Origin: Porphyromonas sp.
GTDB lineage: Bacteria > Bacteroidota > Bacteroidia > Bacteroidales > Porphyromonadaceae
Length of the DNA: 64,000 nucleotides
Direction of reading: 5' to 3'
NCBI GenBank assembly: GCA_029983505.1
Contig: JASBZK010000002.1
Coordinates: forward strand, 1 to 64,000
Of this stretch, positions 24,578-33,591 are shown piece after piece; position 1 is the first letter of the stretch, and the number at the start of each line of letters is the position of its first letter. The position numbers and the translations under genes were made by a program. The notes under the pieces were generated by a model. That model saw only the letters and a program-made list of their open reading frames with translations, was not told the DNA's origin and did not search any database.

Positions 24578-24784
24578 TTTTTTGCCCGTGCAGATACGGA
24601 GCCGGGACACAGAACGAGCCCCCTGCGCAGCCCTCATCAGCAAAGGGCTCTGCCTCGTAAGTACGCGTCCCAAAAGGAGCCACCGCCGCCGACTGCACGA
24701 AGGGTTACGAAAAAATTACACAGAACGAAAGAAAAATGGTAAATTTAGAAGCTTTTCAAAATTATTTTACAAGTCCACAACTTA

Positions 24785-25060
24785 ATGACGCACTCCAGGA
24801 GAACTTACTTTTTGCTCAAAGGCATTCCCATCGCCGCGTTGCTACTCTATGTCGCTCTTACATTCGCTGCCTATGCCGCCACGGGACAGGGCGGCAGCAA
24901 GTTCATCTGGGCAGTTCCTTTCGGCTTTGGGCTCTTGGCGCTCATCGCCGGAGAGCCGATCAGGAAGCACTTGGGCGTAACTTACAAGTGGCTCGCGGCC
25001 TACACGAGAAGCCTCGGGGCACTCTATGCAGTCACTGCTTTTGCTTTGGCTGTCGCTTGA
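24785..25060 (+). CDS. Small membrane protein, unknown function (91 aa)
   Basis: Two or three hydrophobic segments are visible: 11-30 (LKGIPIAALLLYVALTFAAYA), 40-56 (FIWAVPFGFGLLALIAG) and 72-91 (RSLGALYAVTAFALAVA). A positively charged N-terminus (MTHSRRTY) precedes the first. No family is recognised. It sits 48 nt upstream of a SusC gene on the same strand and is preceded by an AT-rich stretch at 24730-24784, so it may be co-transcribed with the SusCD pair. Supported as a gene by start context, membrane-protein composition and position. Confidence 0.6.
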   Translation: MTHSRRTYFLLKGIPIAALLLYVALTFAAYAATGQGGSKFIWAVPFGFGLLALIAGEPIRKHLGVTYKWLAAYTRSLGALYAVTAFALAVA

Positions 25061-25108
25061 TCCCCTCAATAAAAAGACTACTTACCAGATCACCAAACTA
25101 TATACCGC

Positions 25109-28100
25109 ATGAAATCGATCCTCACAACCTTGGCAATAGGGAGCCTCGTCCTCTCCGTCTCCGGAATGGCGGGCTTCGGGTACGGGACACCCGTTTTCGC
25201 CGGAACCGCGCCGGGGACAGGCTTTGCCTCCTCTACCCAAAACCGGCTGACTGCATCCGGCACCGTAAAAGATGTCTCTGGACTGCCTCTCCCCGGTGTC
25301 ACTGTCCGTCTCAAGGAGACCAACCTCGGAACCATGACCGGCGCGGACGGGACGTTCAAACTGGCCATACCCCAAAGCATGACTCAGGGGACTCTCGTTT
25401 TTTCCTTCATCGGGATGAAAGAAAAAGAGGTCACGGTGAAGTTTTCGGAAAACACAGCTCCCGTGAATGTAGTTATGGAGGACGACGTCGAACTGCTCGA
25501 CGAGGTGGTTGTGACCGGCTATCAGACCATCTCCAAAGAGCGCGCCACGGGATCCTTCGCGATGCTCGACGGAGACAATCTGAAAGCCAAAGTAGCCAAC
25601 AACCTTTTGCCCCAACTGGAGGGGAAAGTCCCGGGGCTCGTCATCAACAAAACCGGAGACCTTGCCATCCGCGGTCAGAGTACCCTGCAGGGAGTCACCT
25701 CACCTCTGCTCGTGGTGGACGGAATGCCTTATGAGGGCAAACTCACCGACCTCAACCCCGCCCTCATCCAAGACGTGACCGTGCTCAAAGACGCGGCCGC
25801 CGCATCCATCTACGGGGCACGAGCCGCCAACGGCGTCATCGTCATCCGTACACTCGAGGGCGGCAAGAACCAAAAGACACACGTGGCTTACCAGGGAAAC
25901 CTCACTTTCTCTACCAAACCCAACATCAACGACCTCCACTTGATGGGGACAAGAGAGATGCTTGAGCTCAATAAGTACGGTGTGCAGTTTGACCTCTCGC
26001 CCTCCGATAAGATCGACCCGAGGAACTACCTCAATCCTTTCGGTCTGATGCTCCTCAAGTACAGAGACAAGAAGGTGACCGAAGCGGATTTGGACAAAGA
26101 AATCGACCGACTCTCGGCATACAATAACCAAAAGGAACTGGCAGACTTCTATTACCGACCGGGTTTTAACCAACAGCACACCCTCTCCATCTCCGGAGGC
26201 GGGGATAGATACGGCTACGTGGCCAGCATCGACTACGAAAAGGATGCACCCAATGACCGCTTCCAAAACGCCCATAACCTCGGCTTTTCGCTTCGCAACA
26301 ACATCAAGTTCTTCGATTGGTTCAAAGCCGACGCCGGTCTCTACGGGCAGTTTGATACCCTTACCGACGACTTGGGCGTCTCCACACTCGAGACGATGCT
26401 GGGGCGGATGCCCTCCTTCCAACCACTCAGAGACCCGGCGACGGGCGACCCCACCTACGTGGCATTGGACAATAAGTCCCTCTTTGAGCTGAAGAGATTG
26501 CAAGATGAAGGGCTCCTCGATGAGTTCTACAGTCCCGTATCAAACGCAGGGAAAGAGACCCGACTTTTCACCGGAGCCAACTACCGGGCAAATATCGGAC
26601 TCAACTTCGACCTCACCCACGGCTTAGACCTCGAGCTGCGTTACCAGGGCGAATGGGGATACAATAAGACCAAAGACCTCTATACGCAAGACTCATGGCG
26701 TGCCAAGAATATGATCAATAACGCCGCCACCATCGACCGCGAGACGGGAGAAATCACGTACAACGTCCCCCTCGGCGGTCAGATGAGTCAGGGTAGAGAC
26801 AATATGAGCGCGTATACCGTCAGAGCTCAAGTGAACTACCGACTCGACACGGACGACCACTATGTCACCGCCCTTGCCGGCGCCGAAGCCAGAGGCGTAA
26901 AGTACACCTCCCAGTACCAGTACTTTATGGGGTACGACGATACGAGCCTCGGACACAAGACCATCAATGCCGACGACCTCAATTACCTTGATGGAACAGA
27001 ATCCCGGGAAGGGTTCTTCTCTTGGGAATACACCCAAAATAACTACCTCGCCGAAGTGGAAGACCGCTTCGTCTCCCTCTATGCCAACGCCTCCTACTCG
27101 TACCTCTCGAAGTACGATGTGACCGGATCCATCCGCATCGATCAGTCGAACCTTTTCGGCACCGATCCCAAGTTCCAGTACCGTCCCCTGTGGTCTCTCG
27201 GCGGCAGCTGGCACCTCGGAAAAGAAGAGTTCATGGAGAGCGCCAAAAGCTGGCTCTCCAAGCTCACGCTCCGGCTTACGTACGGCATCGGCGGGAACGT
27301 CCCTAAGAATGCGGGACCTTTCTTGACCCTCTACGCGCCGAAATTCAACGGGCTCATCGGCGACTTCGGCTCCGAGATAAAGAACCCGCCCAACCCTACG
27401 CTGAGATGGGAAAAGACGGCCACGACGAACGTGGGAGTCGACTTCGGCATCTTCCGCAATAAGGTCTACGGCTCGATTGACTTCTATTACAAAAAGACGA
27501 CAGACCTCCTTGCTTTCCGTCAGATAGACCCGACCAACGGATTCGACTCACAGCTACTGAACTACGGCTCTCTCAGAAACCGAGGTGTGGAAGTGGGCTT
27601 GTATGGCAATTTCGATTGGAACGGTTTCTCTTGGAGTCCGTCCCTCATCGTCTCCTACAACGCCAATAAGCTCCTCGACGTGGAAGACGATACCGCGAGT
27701 GCTTTTGACCGGTCCCGCAGACCCGTCAATGTCGCAGGCATGCCCGCCAACAGTCTCTACAGCTACCGCGGTGCAGGCCTGAGTGCGGAGGACGGTCTGC
27801 CCCGGTTTTACGACAAAGAGGGTAAAGTCATTTCCTACGGTATGACGATAGACGACCTCGTCTACTCCGGTACCACGGTGCCCACCACGAATGCGGCGTT
27901 CACGAACCTTTTCTCTTACAAAGGTCTCTCCCTCTCCTTTATGCTCACCTACGCGGGAGGTCATATCTTCCGAAACGTAGTCCCCACGTACCTCAGCACC
28001 CCGTCCCTATCGAATCTGTCCGTCGAGCACCTCAACGTATGGAAGAAACCCGGTGACGAAAAAGACCCGTCTACCGCACCGGCATACACCGGAGTAAGCA

Positions 28101-28399
28101 TATACCCCAAAGACAACCAAGCTTGGCAGAACACGGACACCTCTGTCCTCCGTGGCGATGTCCTCAAGCTCCGCGACCTCACGCTCACGTACGCACTTCC
28201 CTCTGATTGGCTCAAGGCTCTTCACGCAGAGAGTGTCCGTGTCACGCTCCAAGGGCAGAATCTCCTCACCGTGGGTCTGAATAAGCTCGGAGTCAACCCT
28301 GATAACTACTCGAATATGGGTAACGCGCTCTATGGCGCCTATGGTTATGTGTACACGCCTTCTCGAGTGTTCTCCGTAGGGCTCTCGGTCGGTTTCTAA
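25109..28399 (+). CDS. SusC/RagA-family TonB-linked outer membrane transporter, pair 1 (1096 aa)
   Basis: Order of parts: signal (MKSILTTLAIGSLVLSVSG...), a carboxypeptidase-regulatory-like domain (about 47-128: ASGTVKDVSGLPLPGVTVRLKETNLGT), a TonB-box region (LLDEVVVTGYQTISKERATG), the plug (about 145-260, ending KDAAAASIYGARAANGVIVI), and a long beta barrel ending in Phe (YTPSRVFSVGLSVGF). SusC proteins import bulky ligands, glycans or peptides, with energy from TonB. The partner SusD follows after 27 nt. No degradative enzyme is directly attached, so the substrate cannot be inferred; a RagAB-like peptide role is as likely as a glycan role. Confidence 0.93.
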   Translation: MKSILTTLAIGSLVLSVSGMAGFGYGTPVFAGTAPGTGFASSTQNRLTASGTVKDVSGLPLPGVTVRLKETNLGTMTGADGTFKLAIPQSMTQGTLVFSFIGMKEKEVTVKFSENTAPVNVVMEDDVELLDEVVVTGYQTISKERATGSFAMLDGDNLKAKVANNLLPQLEGKVPGLVINKTGDLAIRGQSTLQGVTSPLLVVDGMPYEGKLTDLNPALIQDVTVLKDAAAASIYGARAANGVIVIRTLEGGKNQKTHVAYQGNLTFSTKPNINDLHLMGTREMLELNKYGVQFDLSPSDKIDPRNYLNPFGLMLLKYRDKKVTEADLDKEIDRLSAYNNQKELADFYYRPGFNQQHTLSISGGGDRYGYVASIDYEKDAPNDRFQNAHNLGFSLRNNIKFFDWFKADAGLYGQFDTLTDDLGVSTLETMLGRMPSFQPLRDPATGDPTYVALDNKSLFELKRLQDEGLLDEFYSPVSNAGKETRLFTGANYRANIGLNFDLTHGLDLELRYQGEWGYNKTKDLYTQDSWRAKNMINNAATIDRETGEITYNVPLGGQMSQGRDNMSAYTVRAQVNYRLDTDDHYVTALAGAEARGVKYTSQYQYFMGYDDTSLGHKTINADDLNYLDGTESREGFFSWEYTQNNYLAEVEDRFVSLYANASYSYLSKYDVTGSIRIDQSNLFGTDPKFQYRPLWSLGGSWHLGKEEFMESAKSWLSKLTLRLTYGIGGNVPKNAGPFLTLYAPKFNGLIGDFGSEIKNPPNPTLRWEKTATTNVGVDFGIFRNKVYGSIDFYYKKTTDLLAFRQIDPTNGFDSQLLNYGSLRNRGVEVGLYGNFDWNGFSWSPSLIVSYNANKLLDVEDDTASAFDRSRRPVNVAGMPANSLYSYRGAGLSAEDGLPRFYDKEGKVISYGMTIDDLVYSGTTVPTTNAAFTNLFSYKGLSLSFMLTYAGGHIFRNVVPTYLSTPSLSNLSVEHLNVWKKPGDEKDPSTAPAYTGVSIYPKDNQAWQNTDTSVLRGDVLKLRDLTLTYALPSDWLKALHAESVRVTLQGQNLLTVGLNKLGVNPDNYSNMGNALYGAYGYVYTPSRVFSVGLSVGF

Positions 28400-28426
28400 T
28401 CATCGCATCCATCAGACACAAGTTTT

Positions 28427-29821
28427 ATGAAAAAGACATACCTTCTTCCGCTTACACTCGCCCTGCTGCTCTCCGGCTGCAGCGACTTCCTCGGCATCAA
28501 GCCCAAGGGCTCGCTTATTCCGGAAAGCGACAAAGACTTCGAGTATATGCTCAACTACGCTCAGCTCCTCAAAGCGGGCGAGAGCTATCCCGCTTTCCTC
28601 ACCGACGATGCTTATCTGCCGCTGACGTCCGACAATATGATCCTGCAGGGCTTCAATGGATCTGAGCCATACAGAAGGAACGCGTATTCTTTCCAAAAGG
28701 ACATCTTTGCAGACTCCGATGCGGATCCGCTATGGGACTATTCGTATCAGAGGCTCTATTACTACAATACCATCATCAACTGGGCAGACGGAGCTTCCGA
28801 CCTCTCCGAAAAAGGCAAGTCCATCCGTGCGGAAGCGCTTGTCGGCAGGGCTATGGAGTACCTCTATCTCGTGAACGGCTACGGCAAAAACTATGACCCC
28901 GCCACAGCCGGAAGCGACCTCGCCGTCCCGCTCATCACAGAGGCTCTTGCCACCCAGGCACCCAAAGCCCGCGCCACGGTACAGGAAGTCTACGACCTCA
29001 TCCTCTCCGACCTCGACAAAGCGATACCCTCACTTCCCGTTAAACCGATACTCAACCCCTTTAGGGCATCTAAGCCCGCGGCATACGGACTTCTCGCCCG
29101 GGCATACCTGTATATGGGAGACTATGCCAAGGCGCTCAAGAATGCCGATGAAGCACTTAAGCTGTCCTCTGCCCTTCTCAATTACAACACCTTGGTTGTG
29201 AATCCCGAGAAACTGGGACTGAATATGGTCAATATGCCGGTCCCCAGAGACAACCCCGAGTCGATTTACGCCCGGACCGCACCCTATTCGTTCGGTAACA
29301 CGTACTGTGTCTTCCCCTCTCAATCCCTGGAGAGCATCTTTGACAAAGAAAACGACCTCCGTTGGCAGCACATCTTCGACCACAGTTCTCAGATCTATTA
29401 CACCTCTCCCGAGCCCCTCTATATGCCCGGCTGGCAGATCAACCTCGGCGTGACCACCCCCGAGATCTACCTAATCGCTGCCGAGTGCGAGGCAAGAGTG
29501 GGAGACCCGCAGAGGGCACTTGATCGGCTCAACACGCTGAGGAAAAACAGGCTCATCAAGTACACGCCGCTTGCCTCCTCAGACAAGTCCCAAATCCTGA
29601 AGTGGGTTCTTGCAGAGCGCAGAAGGGAGTTCGCAGAAGTGGGCCTCTTCCGCCTCATCGACCTCAAGCGTCTGGCCAAAGCCCCGGAAAACGCCGTCAC
29701 ATTCACGCGCACGCTTGACGGAAAGACTTGGACGATTACCCCGGGCGACCCGCGTCTCGTCCTACCCATCCCCCGAAAAATCATCCTCAAAAACCCGCTT
29801 CTTGTCCCCAACGAGCGCTAA
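28427..29821 (+). CDS. SusD/RagB-family surface lipoprotein, pair 1 (464 aa)
   Basis: MKKTYLLPLTLALLLSGCSDFLGIKPKG gives a lipoprotein signal (Cys18) and the typical SusD opening. Helical TPR-like segments follow (LVGRAMEYLYLVNGYGKNYDP, PAAYGLLARAYLYMGDYAKALKNADEAL). The C-terminus carries EIYLIAAECEARVGDPQRALDRLNTLRKNR and ERRREFAEVGLFRLIDLKRL, the family signature. It closes the SusC barrel as a lid and binds ligand at the cell surface. A terminator follows at 29856-29895, so the unit ends here. Confidence 0.93.
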   Translation: MKKTYLLPLTLALLLSGCSDFLGIKPKGSLIPESDKDFEYMLNYAQLLKAGESYPAFLTDDAYLPLTSDNMILQGFNGSEPYRRNAYSFQKDIFADSDADPLWDYSYQRLYYYNTIINWADGASDLSEKGKSIRAEALVGRAMEYLYLVNGYGKNYDPATAGSDLAVPLITEALATQAPKARATVQEVYDLILSDLDKAIPSLPVKPILNPFRASKPAAYGLLARAYLYMGDYAKALKNADEALKLSSALLNYNTLVVNPEKLGLNMVNMPVPRDNPESIYARTAPYSFGNTYCVFPSQSLESIFDKENDLRWQHIFDHSSQIYYTSPEPLYMPGWQINLGVTTPEIYLIAAECEARVGDPQRALDRLNTLRKNRLIKYTPLASSDKSQILKWVLAERRREFAEVGLFRLIDLKRLAKAPENAVTFTRTLDGKTWTITPGDPRLVLPIPRKIILKNPLLVPNER

Positions 29822-29855
29822 AGAGGCGGCTCTTCATCCCCCAAAAATATTAGGC

Positions 29856-29895
29856 CACGGTTGCTTCACCGAAAGCGACCGTGCTTTTATTTTTA
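29856..29895 (+). terminator. Intrinsic terminator after SusCD pair 1
   Basis: Stem CACGGTTGCTT / AAGCGACCGTG (11 bp with one G-T wobble), 6-nt loop, followed by CTTTTATTTTT. Confidence 0.8.
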
Positions 29896-29919
29896 CGATG
29901 AGAAACCGCTGTAAAAAGA

Positions 29920-29998
29920 GGTACAGGCCAAAAAGGAAACGAGGTACAGACCAAAGAGCGGACGAGAAACGGAGCAAAAAAAGGTCGAGACACGGATC
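29920..29998. repeat. 23-nt-period array, copy G
   Basis: Cores GGTACAGGCC (29920), GGTACAGACC (29943), a decayed unit near 29966, and GACACGGATC (29989), on a 23-nt lattice. It sits between the SusD terminator and the asparaginase promoter. Confidence 0.8.
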
Positions 29999-30032
29999 GA
30001 AACCGTATGACCTATAATAGCCGAAAAAGCGG

Positions 30033-30040
30033 TAACTTTG
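30033..30040 (+). promoter_or_regulatory. Putative -7 box (TAACTTTG) for asparaginase operon
   Basis: TAACTTTG matches TAnnTTTG, 85 nt upstream of the asparaginase start. Confidence 0.5.
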
Positions 30041-30125
30041 GGGATGAAAAGGCATCTCCCCGAGGTTTCCGAGACCCACGGACACTGCCCACAGCCACAC
30101 CATCAATCCTTATCCGTCATACGCT

Positions 30126-31187
30126 TTGGCACCTACTACAAATACCGCTTCCTCCACTGCCATCCTCCTTATATATACGGGAGGCACCATCGGCATGATC
30201 GAAAACCCCGAGACAGGGGCTTTGGAAGCCATCGACTTTCAGTACATAGAAGCACACCTCCCCGAGATAAAGAGATTTGACTACAGAGTAGACACCTACT
30301 CCTTTGATCCCGTCATCGACTCGAGCGATATGGGACCGGAGGGGTGGATCAAGATAGCGGAAGTCATCCGCAAAAATTACACCGGGTACGACGGCTTCGT
30401 CGTCCTGCACGGCACGGACACGATGGCCTACACGGCATCGGCTTTGAGCTTTATGATGCCGCACCTCGGCAAACCGGTACTGCTCACAGGCTCCCAGCTG
30501 CCCATCGGGGTCATCCGCACAGACGGCAAAGAAAACCTCCTTACGTCCATCGAAATAGCGGCAGCCAAGAGGGCAGACGGAGCGCCTATGGTGACTGAGG
30601 TGGCTGTTTTCTTCAATAACAAACTTCTCCGGGGCAATAGGACGACCAAGTCGAGTGCAGACCTCTTCAACGCTTTCCTCTCCCCAAATTGCGCCCCCTT
30701 GGCCACTGCCGGCATCAACATCCATTATGACGAAAAAGTCCTCCTAAGGGGTACGGCGACCGAAGACGGGCTGCCGGAGATACACACCGACCTCGACCCT
30801 AACGTGATGGTGCTGACCATCTTCCCCGGCATGCCGACTTCGGTACTGGAGAGTACTTTTTCCACTCCGGGACTTAAAGCGGTAGTGATGCAGACCTTCG
30901 GAAGCGGCAATGCGCCTCTGGGACCCGAGTTCTTGGGCGCCATCCGCTCGGCCGTCCAAAAGGGTATCATCATCGTCAATGTCACTCAGTGCCTTGTGGG
31001 ATCCGTTAATATGGATCGGTACACCACAGGCCGCACGCTCAAAGAGGCCGGCGTCATCAGCGGTCACGATCTTACGACCGAAGCGGCACTCACCAAGCTG
31101 ATGCACCTCTTAGGGAATCCGGATCTCTCTTTTGACCGGGTAAAAGAACTGATGCAGGCCAATATAAGGGGGGAAATCTCCGAATGA
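30126..31187 (+). CDS. ansA: Type I L-asparaginase (353 aa)
   Basis: TTG at 30126 is the only start codon after the in-frame stop at 30045 that keeps the required N-terminal strand. ILLIYTGGTIGMIENPE carries the first catalytic Thr and VLHGTDTMAYTASALSFM the second Thr-Asp pair; LLTGSQLPIG and TGRTLKEAGVISGHDLTTEAALTKLMHLL are further family motifs. No signal peptide, so it is the cytosolic type that hydrolyses asparagine to aspartate and ammonia, in line with amino-acid fermentation. Its end overlaps the next gene by 4 nt (ATGA). Confidence 0.9.
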   Translation: MAPTTNTASSTAILLIYTGGTIGMIENPETGALEAIDFQYIEAHLPEIKRFDYRVDTYSFDPVIDSSDMGPEGWIKIAEVIRKNYTGYDGFVVLHGTDTMAYTASALSFMMPHLGKPVLLTGSQLPIGVIRTDGKENLLTSIEIAAAKRADGAPMVTEVAVFFNNKLLRGNRTTKSSADLFNAFLSPNCAPLATAGINIHYDEKVLLRGTATEDGLPEIHTDLDPNVMVLTIFPGMPTSVLESTFSTPGLKAVVMQTFGSGNAPLGPEFLGAIRSAVQKGIIIVNVTQCLVGSVNMDRYTTGRTLKEAGVISGHDLTTEAALTKLMHLLGNPDLSFDRVKELMQANIRGEISE

Positions 31188-32113
31188 CGCCAAACGCCCA
31201 CCCCATCCGAACCCTGACCGAAAGCCCCTTCTCCGGCACTCTTTTCGCCCAAAGCGAGACGACACCCCGCTTCTACTTCCAGAGCCTCGGGAGTGGAAGC
31301 AGCGGCAACTGCTCGCTCCTTATCAGCGGGGGCGAAGCACTCATCTTGGATGCCGGCATCGGTATAAGGACGTTCCTCAAGCGCGCCCTTATCCTCAAGG
31401 ACAGTCCCATCAAACCAATGGGCATCCTCATCACGCACGACCACGGCGACCACATCAGGGGTGCCGCCCGCATCGCACACCGACTCGGCGTGCCTATTTA
31501 CACCACGAGAGAGGTATCGGAGACTCTGAGGCGGTGGTCCTTATCAAGCAAATACGACCTGACGGCCTACCTGAGGGAGATCGAGGCAGACACCCCGTTC
31601 GGGATCGGTCGGTTTGACGTCACCGCTTTCGACGTTCCCCACGACGCAACCCGAAACGTCGGCTTCAGCATAAAAGCGGAGGCGGGTACATTTTCCCTCA
31701 TCACGGACATCGGTCAAGTGACGGATAGGGTTCGGCAAGCCATCAGGGAGAGCAATTACCTCGTCTTCGAGAGCAACTACGACGAAGAGATGCTCCGCAC
31801 AGGCACTTACGCCTATCAGCTGAAAGAGCGCATCAGAGGGGGCGCCGGACATCTCAGCAATAGGAGAGCGGGAGAGACGATTTGCGAAGAGATGCACCCC
31901 GGGCTCAAGTTCGTCGCCCTCTGCCACCTCTCCGGCAATAACAACACCCCGGGACTTGCCATAGAGCACTTTTCCGGTCACTTGAAGGCAAACGGTATCT
32001 CCGCGTATCGTCTCGCTTGTGAAGGGCTTTCGCCCGGGGAAGAATCCGGAGACGGGCTCGCCACGACCGTCATTCTTCGAGACACCGTCTCTTCCCTATT
32101 CAGTCTGGAGTAA
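31184..32113 (+). CDS. MBL-fold metallohydrolase, YycJ/WalJ-like (309 aa)
   Basis: The metallo-beta-lactamase metal motif is present as ITHDHGDHIRG, with further ligands in DVPHDATRNVGFSI, LITDIGQVTD and LCHLSGNNNTPGLA. SLGSGSSGNCSLLISGGEALILDAG at about residues 34-58 is typical of the YycJ/WalJ group of putative nucleic-acid hydrolases. The first 30 residues are not conserved-looking, so the true start could be later, but the ATGA overlap with ansA supports the ATG at 31184. The C-terminal region after about 275 is extra relative to shorter family members. Confidence 0.82.
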   Translation: MTPNAHPIRTLTESPFSGTLFAQSETTPRFYFQSLGSGSSGNCSLLISGGEALILDAGIGIRTFLKRALILKDSPIKPMGILITHDHGDHIRGAARIAHRLGVPIYTTREVSETLRRWSLSSKYDLTAYLREIEADTPFGIGRFDVTAFDVPHDATRNVGFSIKAEAGTFSLITDIGQVTDRVRQAIRESNYLVFESNYDEEMLRTGTYAYQLKERIRGGAGHLSNRRAGETICEEMHPGLKFVALCHLSGNNNTPGLAIEHFSGHLKANGISAYRLACEGLSPGEESGDGLATTVILRDTVSSLFSLE

Positions 32114-32142
32114 AGGAACCTTTCTTGCGCCGAAAAAATTTC

Positions 32143-32221
32143 GGTCCGTACCGGGCTTCCCCCTTGGTCTGTACTATCTTCTCTCCCCGGTCTGTATCTC
32201 GCACTCTTCTCGGTCTGTACC
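32143..32221. repeat. 23-nt-period array, copy H (most regular)
   Basis: Cores GGTCCGTACC (32143), GGTCTGTACT (32166), GGTCTGTATC (32189) and GGTCTGTACC (32212), all in one orientation with spacings of exactly 23, 23 and 23. It lies between convergent genes. The rest of that gap, 32222-32374, holds no gene I can support. Confidence 0.95.
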
Positions 32222-32374
32222 ATTTTCCCATTTTTTAGGGAGGGCGGTGACGCAGCTTCCTCATCAAGAGGAAAAAGAAAGCCCCACCGGAGCACCGAAA
32301 GGCTCCGATGAGGTTCTAAAATGTTACAGAAACTGGTGTTTCAGTGAAAACGGGGGCAGCAAAAGCCTTGTCCT

Positions 32375-32917
32375 TTATCGGGCAGAGGCGCCAAAAACTG
32401 CCGGTTCCTTTAATAGATCCGTGCCGGAAGAAATGAGCGACCACGCTTCGTCTGTCTTCAGCGCTCTTTGTATCACACCTTTTTTGACAATGAAGAGACG
32501 GCCTTCGGCATTATCTTTCAGCACTTTAAGGTCTTGCTTATCCGTGCTTCCCGACTTCATTCCCAGGAGCTCTGCTCCGTGAGAAGTATTATCGAGAGAG
32601 GCGATAAGACGGGTATCCGTTTGATCGGCATCCAGACAGATGGAGTACGCACCGACGCCGGGATTATTCGCGCTACGACTAACCCACGAAGCTACGGCTC
32701 TCGACACTGCATCGTCTTTGGACCACACCACGACGTAGGACATACTGTCGTACTGCAAATCGCTAAGCCAACGGACACCTTCGACCTCAATACTCGGAAG
32801 TTGCTCGCCGGGATTGAAACCGTAATCGGCTTCGGACGCGGTAGGTCTGGCGGCCACGAAAAGCGTGCCCATCAAGACCGAAACGAGCAATCCAAGAATA
32901 GTTGTCTTAGATCTCAT
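32375..32917 (-). CDS. Thioredoxin-like exported protein, unknown function (180 aa)
   Basis: The ATG at 32915-32917 (MRSKTTILGLLVSVLMGTLFVAA) is chosen over the TTG two codons upstream. After the signal peptide comes YGFNPGEQLPSIEVEG, which looks like the opening strand of thioredoxin/peroxiredoxin-like proteins, followed by YVVVWSKDDAVSRAVASWVSR, where a CxxC motif would be expected. No such Cys pair is present, so it cannot act as a classical thiol-disulfide oxidoreductase. One Cys (SICLDAD) remains. Family assignment is tentative. It stands alone with its own promoter at 33059-33066. Confidence 0.6.
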   Translation of the reverse strand: MRSKTTILGLLVSVLMGTLFVAARPTASEADYGFNPGEQLPSIEVEGVRWLSDLQYDSMSYVVVWSKDDAVSRAVASWVSRSANNPGVGAYSICLDADQTDTRLIASLDNTSHGAELLGMKSGSTDKQDLKVLKDNAEGRLFIVKKGVIQRALKTDEAWSLISSGTDLLKEPAVFGASAR

Positions 32918-33058
32918 AAACAAACATTTGGTTCAAAAATTCCCGTCGTCCCCAAATAAACTCTTTCACAAGAGCAGGGAAAAATAAGGACTTCGGGCGC
33001 CCGGGTTTCGGGCCTTGGCAAGCCGTCACCGCTGTAACCGACTTTTTATTTGCCGGAG

Positions 33059-33066
33059 CAAAGGTA
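33059..33066 (-). promoter_or_regulatory. Putative -7 box (TACCTTTG) for thioredoxin-like gene
   Basis: TACCTTTG on the minus strand, exact consensus, 142 nt upstream of the ATG. The 344-nt gap 32918-33261 holds this box, a 12-nt palindrome TTTGCCGGCAAA at 33176-33187, and no gene I can support. Confidence 0.5.
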
Positions 33067-33191
33067 CCCAATTTTATTTGAACCCAAGAAACAAAAATAC
33101 TTAAGTCGTTAGTAATCAAGACGAAGCCCCACTTATCGAGCTTATACAAACCAAACACCCGCGGGGTGCCTGCACTTTGCCGGCAAATTGG

Positions 33192-33199
33192 TAATTTTG
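33192..33199 (+). promoter_or_regulatory. Possible -7 box (TAATTTTG) for lysO pair
   Basis: TAATTTTG fits TAnnTTTG, 63 nt before the first lysO gene. A second similar box (AACCTTTG at 33253-33260) is too close to the ATG at 33262 to serve it unless the true start is later. Confidence 0.35.
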
Positions 33200-33261
33200 C
33201 AGTGCAATAGACAGAAACACCGGACTTCAATGGGGGAGACCGACGGTATCGGAACCTTTGT

Positions 33262-33591
33262 ATGATATTATTACTCATCATTTGCGGACTTGTGGGCGGG
33301 CTTTTGGGATGGCGGTTGAGACACCGCAACCTCTCCTTTATTTCCCCCACCGTGACCATACTTGTATGCCTCTTGCTCTTCATTATGGGCATCGAAATAG
33401 GTAGCGACGAAGCGGCCCTTGCCCAGCTCAAAGAGATGGGATGGGTATCGCTCGCGATTGCCATTTTTGCCATGTTGGGCAGCATCGCTGCCACGTGGGG
33501 CTTCTTCTACCTGTCCCAAAAGAGGAGACGGGAAACTAAGGGGGAAAAACAAACCGCAGACCCGGAAGACTACAACGCAGACACCTTATGA
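33262..33591 (+). CDS. LysO-type amino-acid exporter, N-terminal half (109 aa)
   Basis: Three hydrophobic segments: 2-20, 31-48 (TVTILVCLLLFIMGIEIGS) and 61-82. The IEIGSDEAALAQLKEMGW motif matches the N-terminal half of LysO (DUF340) exporters, which expel lysine or its toxic analogues. The C-terminus is a charged tail (QKRRRETKGEKQTADPED). Its last 4 nt overlap the next gene (ATGA). Many Bacteroidales encode the two LysO halves as separate overlapping genes, so this is probably a normal split rather than a broken gene. Confidence 0.75.
   Translation: MILLLIICGLVGGLLGWRLRHRNLSFISPTVTILVCLLLFIMGIEIGSDEAALAQLKEMGWVSLAIAIFAMLGSIAATWGFFYLSQKRRRETKGEKQTADPEDYNADTL

Noticed and set aside
24736..25734. 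Open frame of 332 codons over the small membrane protein and the start of SusC
   Set aside because: It is in another frame of two better supported genes, is rich in Arg and has no motif.
29834..30106. 90-codon minus-strand frame between SusD pair 1 and asparaginase
   Set aside because: It is made mostly of repeat array G and the SusD terminator and has no family features.
32143..32221. Regularly spaced repeats resembling a CRISPR array
   Set aside because: The repeated part is only 10-11 nt, the spacers are 12-13 nt and of similar A/T-rich composition, arrays stop at four or five units, copies occur at 17 sites, and no cas gene is present.
32019..32582. 187-codon plus-strand frame after the MBL hydrolase gene
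   Set aside because: It starts inside the hydrolase gene, passes through repeat array H and overlaps the thioredoxin-like gene on the other strand; composition matches neither.
33176..33187. Palindrome TTTGCCGGCAAA as a regulator binding site
   Set aside because: It is a single 12-nt copy with no second site or family context, so no operator can be claimed.
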